A DNA stretch of 44,817 nucleotides from an uncultured Ilumatobacter sp. (GTDB lineage Bacteria > Actinomycetota > Acidimicrobiia > Acidimicrobiales > Ilumatobacteraceae), in assembly GCA_938044705.1 (NCBI GenBank), contig CALIOL010000071.1, forward strand, positions 1-44,817, read 5' to 3'. This document shows positions 16,561-24,195 of this stretch, one piece after another. The notes beneath the pieces are model-generated. The model made no database searches. It saw nothing but the letters and a program-made list of their open reading frames with translations, and was not told the DNA's origin. A program made the translations under genes and the position numbers. Position 1 is the stretch's first letter. The number at the start of each line of letters is the position of its first letter.

Positions 16561-17040
16561 TCATTCCGACCACCCCATCGGCAGCCCGACGGCGCGTGCC
16601 AGTCGGTCGGGGATCCACGGGTAGTCGAAGGCGTCGAACTTGATGGCGCGGATGGTGCGACTCAGCACGATCATCAACCAGTTGACCAGGCCGACGATGA
16701 AGATGAGCAGGGCCACGGGGAAGAGAAACGCCATCGGAGAGATCCAGTTGCCCGCCTGCGTGCCGAGCCATCCGAGTCCCACCAGCAGCCCGGACCCGAT
16801 GGCGAATGCCACGGCCGAGCGAAAGCCGCGAGGCAGGCCGCGGCCTGCTGCTCGCATGACCATCGCGACCACGACCGGGCCCACCGGGAACAAGAACGCA
16901 ATCCAGCCGAGTGGCTTACCGACCGCAGCGGTCGCCAGGATCGCGACGACGAGCGGCGAGACGTGTGTTGCGACATCCCAACCGCGAGTGGTGGGCCGAC
17001 GTTTGGCGGTCGTGGTGTGGTTCGTCACGGCACTACTCAT
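16561..17040 (-). CDS. Small multipass membrane protein in the sugar operon
   Basis: This is a 159-residue protein with a short charged N-terminus (SSAVTNHTTTAKRRPTTR) and three to four hydrophobic segments (about residues 30-46, 48-66, 76-94 and 100-125). It ends in a soluble tail containing FDAFDYPWIPDRLARAVG. It resembles the DUF4870-type membrane proteins in outline only, and I do not assign a family. Its ATG overlaps the stop of the FG-GAP lipoprotein gene by 4 nt (ATGA), so the two are translationally coupled and may work together, for instance by anchoring or exposing the lipoprotein. That is inference from gene order. Confidence 0.7.
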   Translation of the reverse strand: MSSAVTNHTTTAKRRPTTRGWDVATHVSPLVVAILATAAVGKPLGWIAFLFPVGPVVVAMVMRAAGRGLPRGFRSAVAFAIGSGLLVGLGWLGTQAGNWISPMAFLFPVALLIFIVGLVNWLMIVLSRTIRAIKFDAFDYPWIPDRLARAVGLPMGWSE

Positions 17041-18782
17041 TCCGCCTCCGTGGTCGCCGTACCCGTTGCACGCTCGACCCGAACGGTGTTCCCCGCTGCG
17101 AGATCGTCGATTGACGTGACGGCTCCATCGGGCCAGCGCACCGTTGCCGTGAGGGCGACGTCACTGGACCCGAGGCCCACGTGCACTTGGGTGGCGCTGG
17201 TCGAGATATACCCCCGCGCGCCTGTGATGAGGCCGGTTCGGGTCGTGGCGTCGTCGTCGCTCGCGGTCACCGTGACCGTGGCACCGAGGGCATCGATGTT
17301 CTGCGTCCCCGACCAGATCGGCTCGACGATCACCGACGAACCAGCGCACAGCTGATTCTCCCAGAGCGTCGAGGGGACACCGAGGTTGTTGATCACGATG
17401 TCGAGGTCACCGTCGCCGTCGAGATCAGCCTGAGCCATTCCGCGTCCGCCGTCGGTCGATGCGAGCTCCCAACCGGGCATCGGCTCGAACGGTCCGCCGG
17501 TATTGCGGAACACCTGGTTGGGCTCCACGAGTTCTCCGTCGGGCAGCATGTCGAAGATGCTGACGGCCTGCATGCCGTTGACGACGTAGAGATCGACCAG
17601 CCCGTCGTTGTCGAGGTCGCCGAGCAGGCCCGCCCAACTCCAGCCGGTTGCTTCGACACCGAGGTCAACGGCATTCTCGGTGTACCCGTCGTCGCCAGCG
17701 ATCTGCACGACGTTGCGGGGATGTTGCACCTCATCGATGCGGGCCTGTTCGATGTCGGCCTCGACGGACTCCCAGACGTCGTCGGGCTCACCGGGAAGTC
17801 GAGCCATGTCGGTGCTGACGAGGTCGACGTCACCGTCGTTGTCGATGTCGGCCAGGTCGAGACTCATCGTCGACAGGCTCGTGACGTCGAACAGCTCGGT
17901 GACCGTCAGGCCGTCCACGCCGGGCAGGTCAGCGCTGGCGAGCCAGACACGATCGGGGGTGCCGAGGTCGTTGCCGACGACGACGTCGTCCAGACCATCA
18001 CCGTCGATGTCGACGACCATCGTGGCGAGTGCTTGCGCCGAGTCGGTGAGGAACTCGGTGGCGACGCCCGAGGCCAGCGTGTCCGCGGTGGGTTGGAGCA
18101 CAGCGACTCCGACGTCGGTCCCGGTGAGGACGCGACTGTCGCGATTCTGCGTGAGTTCGGCGTTGTACGACCCGGTCACGACGTCGAGCGTCCCGTCGCC
18201 GTCGAGGTCGCCCGGTGCCATCGAGAACGCGACGACCCGGCTGCGCACCTCTGCGCGCTCGAAGGAGCGAGCGCCGTCGTGCAAGAACGCGATGGGTGGG
18301 CCGATGGCGGTCGAGAGCAGCAGGTCGCGGTCGCCGTCGTCATCGACGTCTGCGGCGATCGCTTGGCGAAACCGGCCGGTGTCGAGCACTGCGCGCTCGA
18401 AGGTCGGGGGTTCGCCGGGTTCCGTCGAGTTCCAGAAAATGCTGGTCTCGCCGGTGAGGTTCGGGAGGACGAGGTCGATTCGGCCGTCGTCGTCGAGGTC
18501 GTCGGCAAAGACGCCGGCGCCGGTGCCGTCGACCATGGCACCGACGTCGCCGCGTGGGGCGGTGGTGTGATCGAGCTCGTGGCGCACGAAGACGCCTGAG
18601 CATGCCGAAGCGGCATGCGGTGTGATGCTCACGATTGCGTCGACTGTGTTCGTCGAAGGCATCTCGGTGGTCCCCTGATTTCCCCCAGAATCGGGGTCGC
18701 CCGCACCGCAAGCGGCGAGGACGACCCCGATGATTACTGCGGCGATGAGTGGTCGCACGGCACGAGCAGTGCGATCAAACAT
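17037..18782 (-). CDS. FG-GAP/VCBS-repeat lipoprotein with C-terminal ASPIC/UnbV domain
   Basis: This is a 581-residue surface protein. The signal peptide ends in lipobox VLAAC (Cys25). Seven calcium-binding DxDxDG-type blades follow at roughly 95, 146, 192, 258, 313, 388 and 453 (for example DLDGDGTLDVV, DIDNDGDVDLV), which is the pattern of an integrin-like seven-bladed beta-propeller. The last ~85 residues (DALGATVTV ... GARGYISTSATQVHVGLG ... VRWPDGA) match the ASPIC/UnbV domain of the CRTAC1-like family. Such proteins bind Ca2+ and probably carbohydrate or protein ligands, but no reaction is known. It sits between the solute-binding protein and ATPase genes of a sugar importer, which is unusual. 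A GTG one codon upstream is an alternative start. Confidence 0.88.
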   Translation of the reverse strand: MFDRTARAVRPLIAAVIIGVVLAACGAGDPDSGGNQGTTEMPSTNTVDAIVSITPHAASACSGVFVRHELDHTTAPRGDVGAMVDGTGAGVFADDLDDDGRIDLVLPNLTGETSIFWNSTEPGEPPTFERAVLDTGRFRQAIAADVDDDGDRDLLLSTAIGPPIAFLHDGARSFERAEVRSRVVAFSMAPGDLDGDGTLDVVTGSYNAELTQNRDSRVLTGTDVGVAVLQPTADTLASGVATEFLTDSAQALATMVVDIDGDGLDDVVVGNDLGTPDRVWLASADLPGVDGLTVTELFDVTSLSTMSLDLADIDNDGDVDLVSTDMARLPGEPDDVWESVEADIEQARIDEVQHPRNVVQIAGDDGYTENAVDLGVEATGWSWAGLLGDLDNDGLVDLYVVNGMQAVSIFDMLPDGELVEPNQVFRNTGGPFEPMPGWELASTDGGRGMAQADLDGDGDLDIVINNLGVPSTLWENQLCAGSSVIVEPIWSGTQNIDALGATVTVTASDDDATTRTGLITGARGYISTSATQVHVGLGSSDVALTATVRWPDGAVTSIDDLAAGNTVRVERATGTATTEAE

Positions 18783-18802
18783 CACGGTTCAGCTATCGAA
18801 GA

Positions 18803-20254
18803 TCAACCAGCGATGAGCTCGTTGATCTCGGCGTTGGCATCGACGATCACCGAGGTGTCGGCTTCGCCACGCATCACCGAGTCGATCGCGTTGCCCATGA
18901 TCGTCTGGATGTCAGCACCCTCGATGGTGATCGGGAACAGGAAGGTCGTGCCTTCGTCCACGTGCACCGTGAAGGCTTCGACGTTCACGCCGTTGGCCGC
19001 GTGGGCCTCCTGCGCGATCGCCGTTGCCGACGGAATCGCCGGGAACACGACAGCGCCGCCGCCGATGATCTCCTGGCACTCGGCCGACGCCATGTACTTG
19101 ACCCACTCGAATGCTTCGTCCGGGTTCGGCGAAGCGGTCGTGATCGAGTCAGCGAGGCCGTTGTACATCGATGCACGTGAGCCGGACGGGCCAACAGGTG
19201 TCGGCACGAACGAGCCGGCCACACCGTCGGTGGACGTCCAGGTGCCGATCTTCCACGAGCCGTCGGTCATCGTTGCGGCGGTGCCGTCAGCGAAGATCGT
19301 GTCAGCGCCGGAACCCGAAAGGGTCTCGGAGTCGGGCATGTAGCCCTTCTCCACCAGCGTGGCCCACCACGCGATGGTGTCGGTGAACAGCGCGTCGTCG
19401 TAGAAGTACTCGCTGCCCCACGGGTTGGAGTCGAGGTACTCCCAGCCGGTGCCGCCGGCGAAGGCGCTCCAGCCGGTCTGGCTGTACGCATCGGCGTACG
19501 GCGTGTTCGACACGTAACCGTAGGTGGCGACGCTGCTGGCGTCGAAGCCCTCCTCGTTGCCGCGAACACCATTGGTGTCGACCGAGAGCGCCGCGATGGC
19601 TGCTTCGAAGCTGCCGCCGTCTTCCGGGTTCCAGTCGAGGTCGCCGAGGTCATCGGTCGTCAGGCCGGAACCTTCGAGAAGGTTCTCGTTGACCACGAGT
19701 GCGACCGTGTCGAAGTCCTTCGGGAGTCCGTAACGGTCCCCGTTCGGAGCGATCCACAGTTCTGCGAGACCTTCCCAGTAGATGTCGGTCGGGACGCTGT
19801 CGCGCTCGATCAGCTCGTTGAGCGGAAGGAGCACACCGGAGTCCACGAAGCCCGGGTACTGAGCGAGGTGGTTGGTGAACACGTCCGGGACGTCGCCGGT
19901 GGCGAAGCCAGCGGTGATGCCGTCCCAGTAGTCGCCCCAGCCGAACTGGGTGATCTCGACCGTGATGTTCGGGTTGGCAGCGGTGAAGTTGTCCGCGCAC
20001 TCCTGGTAGAAGGGCTGCTGGTTGTTGTCCCAGAGCCAGTACGAGATGTTCACGGCATCTCCGGAGGCCTCTGCGCTCTCTTCTTCGGCTTCTTCCGATT
20101 CCGCTTCTTCGGTTTCGGCTTCTTCGGTTTCGGCTTCTTCGCTTGATGCTTCTTCGCCGCTGTCGTCGGCTGCGTCGTCGCTACCACCGCATGCTGCGGC
20201 GACCATCGACAACGCAACGAGACTGGCAGCAACGCGTGCTGTCTGCTTCTTCAC
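18803..20254 (-). CDS. Sugar ABC transporter solute-binding lipoprotein
   Basis: This is the extracytoplasmic receptor of the importer (483 residues, solute-binding family 1, MalE/UgpB type). The GTG start has a strong AAGGGGGAA Shine-Dalgarno. The signal peptide ends in AAACGG with lipid-attachment Cys22. It is followed by a flexible, very acidic linker (~26-65) of repeated EEAET/EEAES units before the ligand-binding lobes start at VNISYWLWDNNQQPFY. Family traits are FxxxNPNITVEI, DVFTNHLAQYPGF, TDGSWKIGTW and SASECQE-like hinge segments. The ligand is probably an alpha-linked di- or oligosaccharide, judged from the GH4 gene in the same operon. Confidence 0.95.
   Translation of the reverse strand: MKKQTARVAASLVALSMVAAACGGSDDAADDSGEEASSEEAETEEAETEEAESEEAEEESAEASGDAVNISYWLWDNNQQPFYQECADNFTAANPNITVEITQFGWGDYWDGITAGFATGDVPDVFTNHLAQYPGFVDSGVLLPLNELIERDSVPTDIYWEGLAELWIAPNGDRYGLPKDFDTVALVVNENLLEGSGLTTDDLGDLDWNPEDGGSFEAAIAALSVDTNGVRGNEEGFDASSVATYGYVSNTPYADAYSQTGWSAFAGGTGWEYLDSNPWGSEYFYDDALFTDTIAWWATLVEKGYMPDSETLSGSGADTIFADGTAATMTDGSWKIGTWTSTDGVAGSFVPTPVGPSGSRASMYNGLADSITTASPNPDEAFEWVKYMASAECQEIIGGGAVVFPAIPSATAIAQEAHAANGVNVEAFTVHVDEGTTFLFPITIEGADIQTIMGNAIDSVMRGEADTSVIVDANAEINELIAG
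20080..20141. repeat. 15-bp tandem repeats encoding acidic linker
   Basis: The unit CTTCTTCGGTTTCGG occurs twice exactly (20104-20118, 20119-20133), with a partial third copy after it and diverged copies before it. On the coding (minus) strand each unit gives a five-residue Glu-rich block. It forms the linker that tethers the solute-binding protein to its lipid anchor. Copy number could change by slippage without shifting the frame. Confidence 0.75.
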
Positions 20255-20327
20255 GATGTTTCCCCCTTCAGGAACATGTTGTATTGCTCACCGCAGCCGG
20301 GATGGCAGCGGAGACTGTGTCGGCGAG

Positions 20328-20349
20328 CGACTGGCCTGTTGTGCAGTCG
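20328..20349 (-). other. 6-bp hairpin just after the second permease gene
   Basis: CGACTG and CAGTCG pair across a 10-nt loop, starting 2 nt beyond the permease stop codon and upstream of the solute-binding protein gene. There is no U-tract. Hairpins in this place can help set the higher level of binding protein over permeases. The stem is short, so this is tentative. Confidence 0.25.
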
Positions 20350-20351
20350 AG

Positions 20352-21386
20352 TCACTTGATGCCGGAGAATTGGATGGAGTCGACGACCTTGCGGCCGAGG
20401 AGTGCGAACAACGCCAGAATGGGCGCCCCCGCAATGAACGTGGCGGTCATGAGACCGCTCCAGTCGGGTCGCGTGGTTCCGGGCGTCTGTGCGCGGAAGT
20501 CGTTGAGTGCGACCGTGATGACACTGAGGTTTCGACCAGCCGTGAACGGCCAGAGAAAATCGTTCCATGCGTTCACATACGTGATGAGCGCGAGCGTGAA
20601 GATCGGCGCTGCCGCCATCGGCAAGATGACCTCGAAGAATCGCCGGAGATGTCCAGCGCCGTCGAGCACGGCAGCTTCTTCGACTTCCTTCGAGATGCCG
20701 ATGAAGAACTGCCGGAGGAAGAAGATGGCGAACGGAGTCATCAGGAAGTACGGCGCGGCGAGGCCGGCGTAGGTGCTCGTCCAGCCGGTGGTTTCCGCGG
20801 CCCATGGCAGCCAACCGAGGTCAATCTCGAACAGATACGTGTCGAGCTTGAGATCTCGAACGAGCAACAGGTTCGGAATCAATGCGAAGATCGGCGGCAC
20901 CATCAGCGCCGAGAGGAACAGCGTGAACAGTGCCTCGCGTCCTTTGAACTTGAGGCGAGCGAACGCATACGCCGACATGGAGCAGAAGAAGACCTGGCCG
21001 ACGGTGATGACGGTTGCGACGATGACCGAGTTGATGATCGGTGACCAGATGTTGAAGTTGGTGTCGTTGCCGCCGACTTCGGAGACCTGCTCTTGGAAAT
21101 CTGCTCGTTCCGCAGGGCTCAGCGTGCTCTGATCCGTGAGCACGCGTTCGAAGTTGAACGTGGTGAACTCGGGCGGCAACAGGTTGTCGGTATCGCTGAT
21201 GATCGCCGTGTTGTTCGACAGTGCGGTTCGCAGTGCCCAGTAGACAGGGAAGAGGCTGGCAATCATGAAGACGCCCAGCAAGCCCCAGGCAGCCACGCGG
21301 CCCAACCGGATGCCACCAGACCGACGCTGCACAGCGGGGGCGGTCACAGCGGCGGCCGTGGCGTCTGAAGTAGTCGTCTCGCTCAT
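20352..21386 (-). CDS. Sugar ABC transporter permease (MalG/AraQ type)
   Basis: This is a 344-residue inner-membrane permease with six predicted transmembrane helices, the first at about 30-50 (LGRVAAWGLLGVFMIASLF). The conserved cytoplasmic EAA loop, which docks on the ATPase, is EEAAVLDGAGHLRRFFEVILP. The loop FFCSMSAYAFARLKFKG and the ending DFLWPFTAGRN...ALFALLGRKVVDSIQFSGIK are typical of this family. Its ATG overlaps the stop of the upstream permease gene by 4 nt (ATGA), as expected for stoichiometric production of the two membrane subunits. The ~65-residue periplasmic insert after the first helix is longer than usual. Confidence 0.95.
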   Translation of the reverse strand: MSETTTSDATAAAVTAPAVQRRSGGIRLGRVAAWGLLGVFMIASLFPVYWALRTALSNNTAIISDTDNLLPPEFTTFNFERVLTDQSTLSPAERADFQEQVSEVGGNDTNFNIWSPIINSVIVATVITVGQVFFCSMSAYAFARLKFKGREALFTLFLSALMVPPIFALIPNLLLVRDLKLDTYLFEIDLGWLPWAAETTGWTSTYAGLAAPYFLMTPFAIFFLRQFFIGISKEVEEAAVLDGAGHLRRFFEVILPMAAAPIFTLALITYVNAWNDFLWPFTAGRNLSVITVALNDFRAQTPGTTRPDWSGLMTATFIAGAPILALFALLGRKVVDSIQFSGIK

Positions 21387-23062
21387 GCCAGGTCACTTTC
21401 TCCCGCACGGGAAATTCTCAATTGCAGCAAGGTGATGGCCATCAGGCCCAGCATCAGGATCGTTGCGGCGGCAGCACCTTCGCCGGCCCGGGCACCGAAG
21501 TTGTCGACGAACGACTTGTCGAAGATGTAGAGATACAGAACTCGAGTCGAGTTCAGCGGGTCGCCCGGGCTTCCGCCGAGACCGCCACCGGCGGCCGCAA
21601 CGACATCGAACACCTGGAACGATCCGATCAGACTGATCACCAAAACGAGAGCGAGCACCGGCCGCAGCAGCGGCAGGGTGATGGTGCGGAACATCTTGAA
21701 CTCTGAAGCGCCGTCGAGCGCCGCAGCTTCGTAGAGACTGCTCGGCACGGTCTGGATTCCGGCGAACAACAGGAGCGCCGTGTAGCCCGTGAACTTCCAC
21801 GTGTTGACCATGGCCAACGCCGGAATCGCCCAGCTCGGGTTCGACAAGAACCCGATCGGGTCGATACCGAAGTAGCCGAGCCACTCGTTCACGATGCCGT
21901 TGGTCGGGTCGAGCATGAACAGCCACAGCAGACCGACCATCACGTTCGGCAACAGCCACGGAAGCAGCAGGATCGAGCGGACGAACACGGACTTGGTCAG
22001 GCGATCCATCATCACGGCGACGCCGAGCGCGAGGATCGTCTGGATACCGATATTGATCACGACGTATTTGAGCGTGACCCAGGCTGCGTTACGGAAGAGC
22101 TTGTCGCCCCACACCTCTCGGTAGTTGTCGAGGCCGATCCAGGTGCCTTCGTTCTCGAGCAGCGGAAAGTCCTGGAAGCTGATGCCGATCGCACGGATCG
22201 TCGGCAGCAGGAAGAACATGAAGAAGCCGACGATGCTCGGTAGCAGGAACCAGAACGCGACTCGCCAGCCGTCGTTGAGACCACCGCCGAGCGTGACGCT
22301 GACCTGCTCGGCTTCGCCGGAATATGCCAGCGCCATGATCAATGCCGACACTGCGACACCGATGGTTTGAGTGAGCGTTCCGTCCGCACCAACCAGGAAG
22401 GTCACCAGGACCGTGACGCCGAGGAGTCCGCTGGCGACGACGTCGTCGAGGCCGAACTGGCGGGCCCCGAGGTACACACCGACCGCGACCAACGCTGCGA
22501 ACAGTACGAATCCGACCACCTGGAAGAAGCGTCCGTCGGTGAATTTCCAGAGGAAGAGCGCCAGGGTTGCAGCAGCCGCGACGATTCCCGCGCCGCGAGC
22601 GATGGTCTCGCTGTGTTCTTGCCCTCGTGCGTACACGAGTGCAAGCGCTCCGAGCAGAAGCGGCACGAGCAACACGCCGACCCAGCGAAAGGCTTCGCCC
22701 TCGCCGGACAGACCGAACACGCCGACCGTGACGACGACGGCCGGAAGCCCGACCATCAGCGAACGACCCATCGGGCGAGAACGCAGCGCCTGGACACCGC
22801 CGTACACCATCGCGAGGCCGAACACCAGGAGGAACAGACCAAAGCCGGTGTACTCCGACTCCGGGCGGTTCGACAGGTCGGCGACCGTGTCCGTCGAGAA
22901 CATCAACAGCAGCGCAACCACCGTTGCGAAGATCCCGGACCCCACTCCGAGCGCGCCCGCGGCGGTTAGCGGCAAGGCTGTATTCGCCGGAGGAGAGACC
23001 CCCTCCGTTCGATCGATGACAGATTCAACCGTACTCATGTGTGTGATGTGGCCGATGCGCAC
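21383..23062 (-). CDS. Sugar ABC transporter permease (MalF/UgpA type) with ~265-residue membrane-embedded N-terminal extension
   Basis: Residues ~265-559 form a standard MalF-type permease with the EAA loop EAAALDGASEFKMFRTITLP (~445-464), LPWLLPNVMVGLLW and the usual WKFTGYTALLL segment. The first ~265 residues are unusual, with about eight further hydrophobic helices (near 34-55, 73-92, 103-118, 127-145, 155-172, 180-199, 210-225, 232-248). Typical MalF/UgpA proteins have at most two extra helices. The GTG start given lies 16 nt after AAGGGGG; an ATG at 23038 (MSTVESVIDRTEG) is equally possible. It is the first gene of the operon and its promoter overlaps the palindromic operator. Confidence 0.92.
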   Translation of the reverse strand: MRIGHITHMSTVESVIDRTEGVSPPANTALPLTAAGALGVGSGIFATVVALLLMFSTDTVADLSNRPESEYTGFGLFLLVFGLAMVYGGVQALRSRPMGRSLMVGLPAVVVTVGVFGLSGEGEAFRWVGVLLVPLLLGALALVYARGQEHSETIARGAGIVAAAATLALFLWKFTDGRFFQVVGFVLFAALVAVGVYLGARQFGLDDVVASGLLGVTVLVTFLVGADGTLTQTIGVAVSALIMALAYSGEAEQVSVTLGGGLNDGWRVAFWFLLPSIVGFFMFFLLPTIRAIGISFQDFPLLENEGTWIGLDNYREVWGDKLFRNAAWVTLKYVVINIGIQTILALGVAVMMDRLTKSVFVRSILLLPWLLPNVMVGLLWLFMLDPTNGIVNEWLGYFGIDPIGFLSNPSWAIPALAMVNTWKFTGYTALLLFAGIQTVPSSLYEAAALDGASEFKMFRTITLPLLRPVLALVLVISLIGSFQVFDVVAAAGGGLGGSPGDPLNSTRVLYLYIFDKSFVDNFGARAGEGAAAATILMLGLMAITLLQLRISRAGESDLA

Positions 23063-23101
23063 GCACGGCGACCAACTACCCCCTTCTTCACAACGGTTCG
23101 G

Positions 23102-23131
23102 ACAGTAGTACGCGACCCTCGGTCACGTCAA
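23102..23131 (-). promoter_or_regulatory. Promoter of the sugar-uptake operon
   Basis: On the minus strand TTGACG (complement of 23126-23131) and TACTGT (complement of 23102-23107) are separated by 18 nt. They fit a sigma-70-type -35/-10 pair for the permease gene. The -35 lies inside the 16-bp palindrome, so regulator binding would block RNA polymerase. AAGAAGGGGG follows in the leader as ribosome-binding sequence. Confidence 0.5.
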
Positions 23132-23140
23132 CGTTGACGT
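23125..23140. promoter_or_regulatory. LacI-type operator, perfect 16-bp palindrome ACGTCAACGTTGACGT
   Basis: The palindrome has the central CG and AACGTT core common to LacI/GalR-family operators. It lies in the gap between the lacI-type gene and the divergent sugar operon. It contains a TTGACG box on each strand, so a single bound dimer would cover the -35 regions of both transcription units. Expected behaviour is repression of the sugar operon plus autoregulation, released by a sugar ligand. The palindrome is seen; binding by the adjacent regulator is inferred. Confidence 0.75.
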
Positions 23141-23187
23141 AGTGGCGACGGATATGCTATTTCTCGGCACGGTATGGGGCTGATTCG

Positions 23188-24195
23188 ATGACTGATGTCG
23201 CACGACGAGACGCCACCCGACCGTCGACGCTGCACGATGTGGCAGCGCTCGTGGGGGTCTCACCGAGGACCGTCTCCCGAGTCGTCAACGACCAGGGCGG
23301 CTTCAGCGAAGCCACCCGCGTGCGCGTCATGGACGCGGTGAACGAACTGCGCTACCGACCCAACGTCATGGCACGCGGTCTCATCACGCGCAGGACCAAC
23401 ACGGTGGCATTCATCGCCCCGGTGTTGAACGACCCGTTCTTCCCTGAGGTGGCCGACAGTGTGCAGACGGCGGCGGCAGCATGCGAGCTCACGCTGTTCC
23501 TGGCGATGAGCAAAGGCGACGTCGACGTCGAGCACGATGTGTTGCTTCGCCTCAACGCCCACGCACCGGACGGCGTCATCATCTACCCCGCAGGCGGCGG
23601 CAGCGAACACTTGCTCAGCCATCTCGACCAAGGAATGCGGATGGTCCTGATCGACACGGAGGTCGACCATCCGAACGCGGTCTCGGTCGTCTCGAATCTG
23701 CGCGGTGGCGCCGGACTCGCGGTCGAGCGACTCGTGCAACGCGGCTGCAAGAAGCTGGCGATGATCGCCAGCACGAAGTCCGGGCCGACCCTGCATCGAC
23801 GAGAGTCCGGGTTTCTCGACGCCCTGCCGGCCGGCATGGAACGGATCGTGCAGGCCATCGACCCGACCGTCGAAGGCGGCTACGCAATGGCGTCATCGCT
23901 GATCGAGCAACACCCCGATATCGACGGGATCTTCGCCTACAACGACGTCGTCGCCATCGGGGCGATTCAAGCGCTGCAGGCTTCCGGCCGCTCCGTTCCA
24001 GGCGACGTCGCGATCGTCGGCTGCGACGACATCGAGATGGGGTCAGTGGTGACCCCGGCGCTCACGACGATCCGCATCGACCGAGAACGGCTCGGCAACC
24101 TCGCGGTCAGAGCCCTCGTCGCGCTCGTGGAAGACAAGCCGGTCGATTCACCGAGTGTCCTCGACGTCGAGCTCGTCGTCCGCGAGTCCGGCTGA
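23188..24195 (+). CDS. LacI-family transcriptional regulator
   Basis: This is a 335-residue repressor. Residues ~14-60 are the LacI helix-turn-helix and hinge (TLHDVAALVGVSPRTVSRVVN ... ELRYRPNVMARGL). The rest is a periplasmic-binding-protein-like sensor domain (NTVAFIAPVLNDPFFPEV ... DVAIVGCDDIEMGSVVTPALTTIRID). It is divergent from the sugar importer operon, with the perfect palindromic operator between them, so it is very likely the local regulator responding to the imported sugar or a breakdown product. Possible own promoter: TTGACG (23134-23139) and TATTTC (23158-23163), 18 nt apart. Its last 48 nt overlap the 3' end of the convergent lgt gene. Confidence 0.95.
   Translation: MTDVARRDATRPSTLHDVAALVGVSPRTVSRVVNDQGGFSEATRVRVMDAVNELRYRPNVMARGLITRRTNTVAFIAPVLNDPFFPEVADSVQTAAAACELTLFLAMSKGDVDVEHDVLLRLNAHAPDGVIIYPAGGGSEHLLSHLDQGMRMVLIDTEVDHPNAVSVVSNLRGGAGLAVERLVQRGCKKLAMIASTKSGPTLHRRESGFLDALPAGMERIVQAIDPTVEGGYAMASSLIEQHPDIDGIFAYNDVVAIGAIQALQASGRSVPGDVAIVGCDDIEMGSVVTPALTTIRIDRERLGNLAVRALVALVEDKPVDSPSVLDVELVVRESG

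Noticed and set aside
17181-18599. Long plus-strand frames opposite the FG-GAP lipoprotein gene
   Set aside because: They mirror the GAC/GTC-rich calcium-repeat codons of the real gene and show no protein family features.
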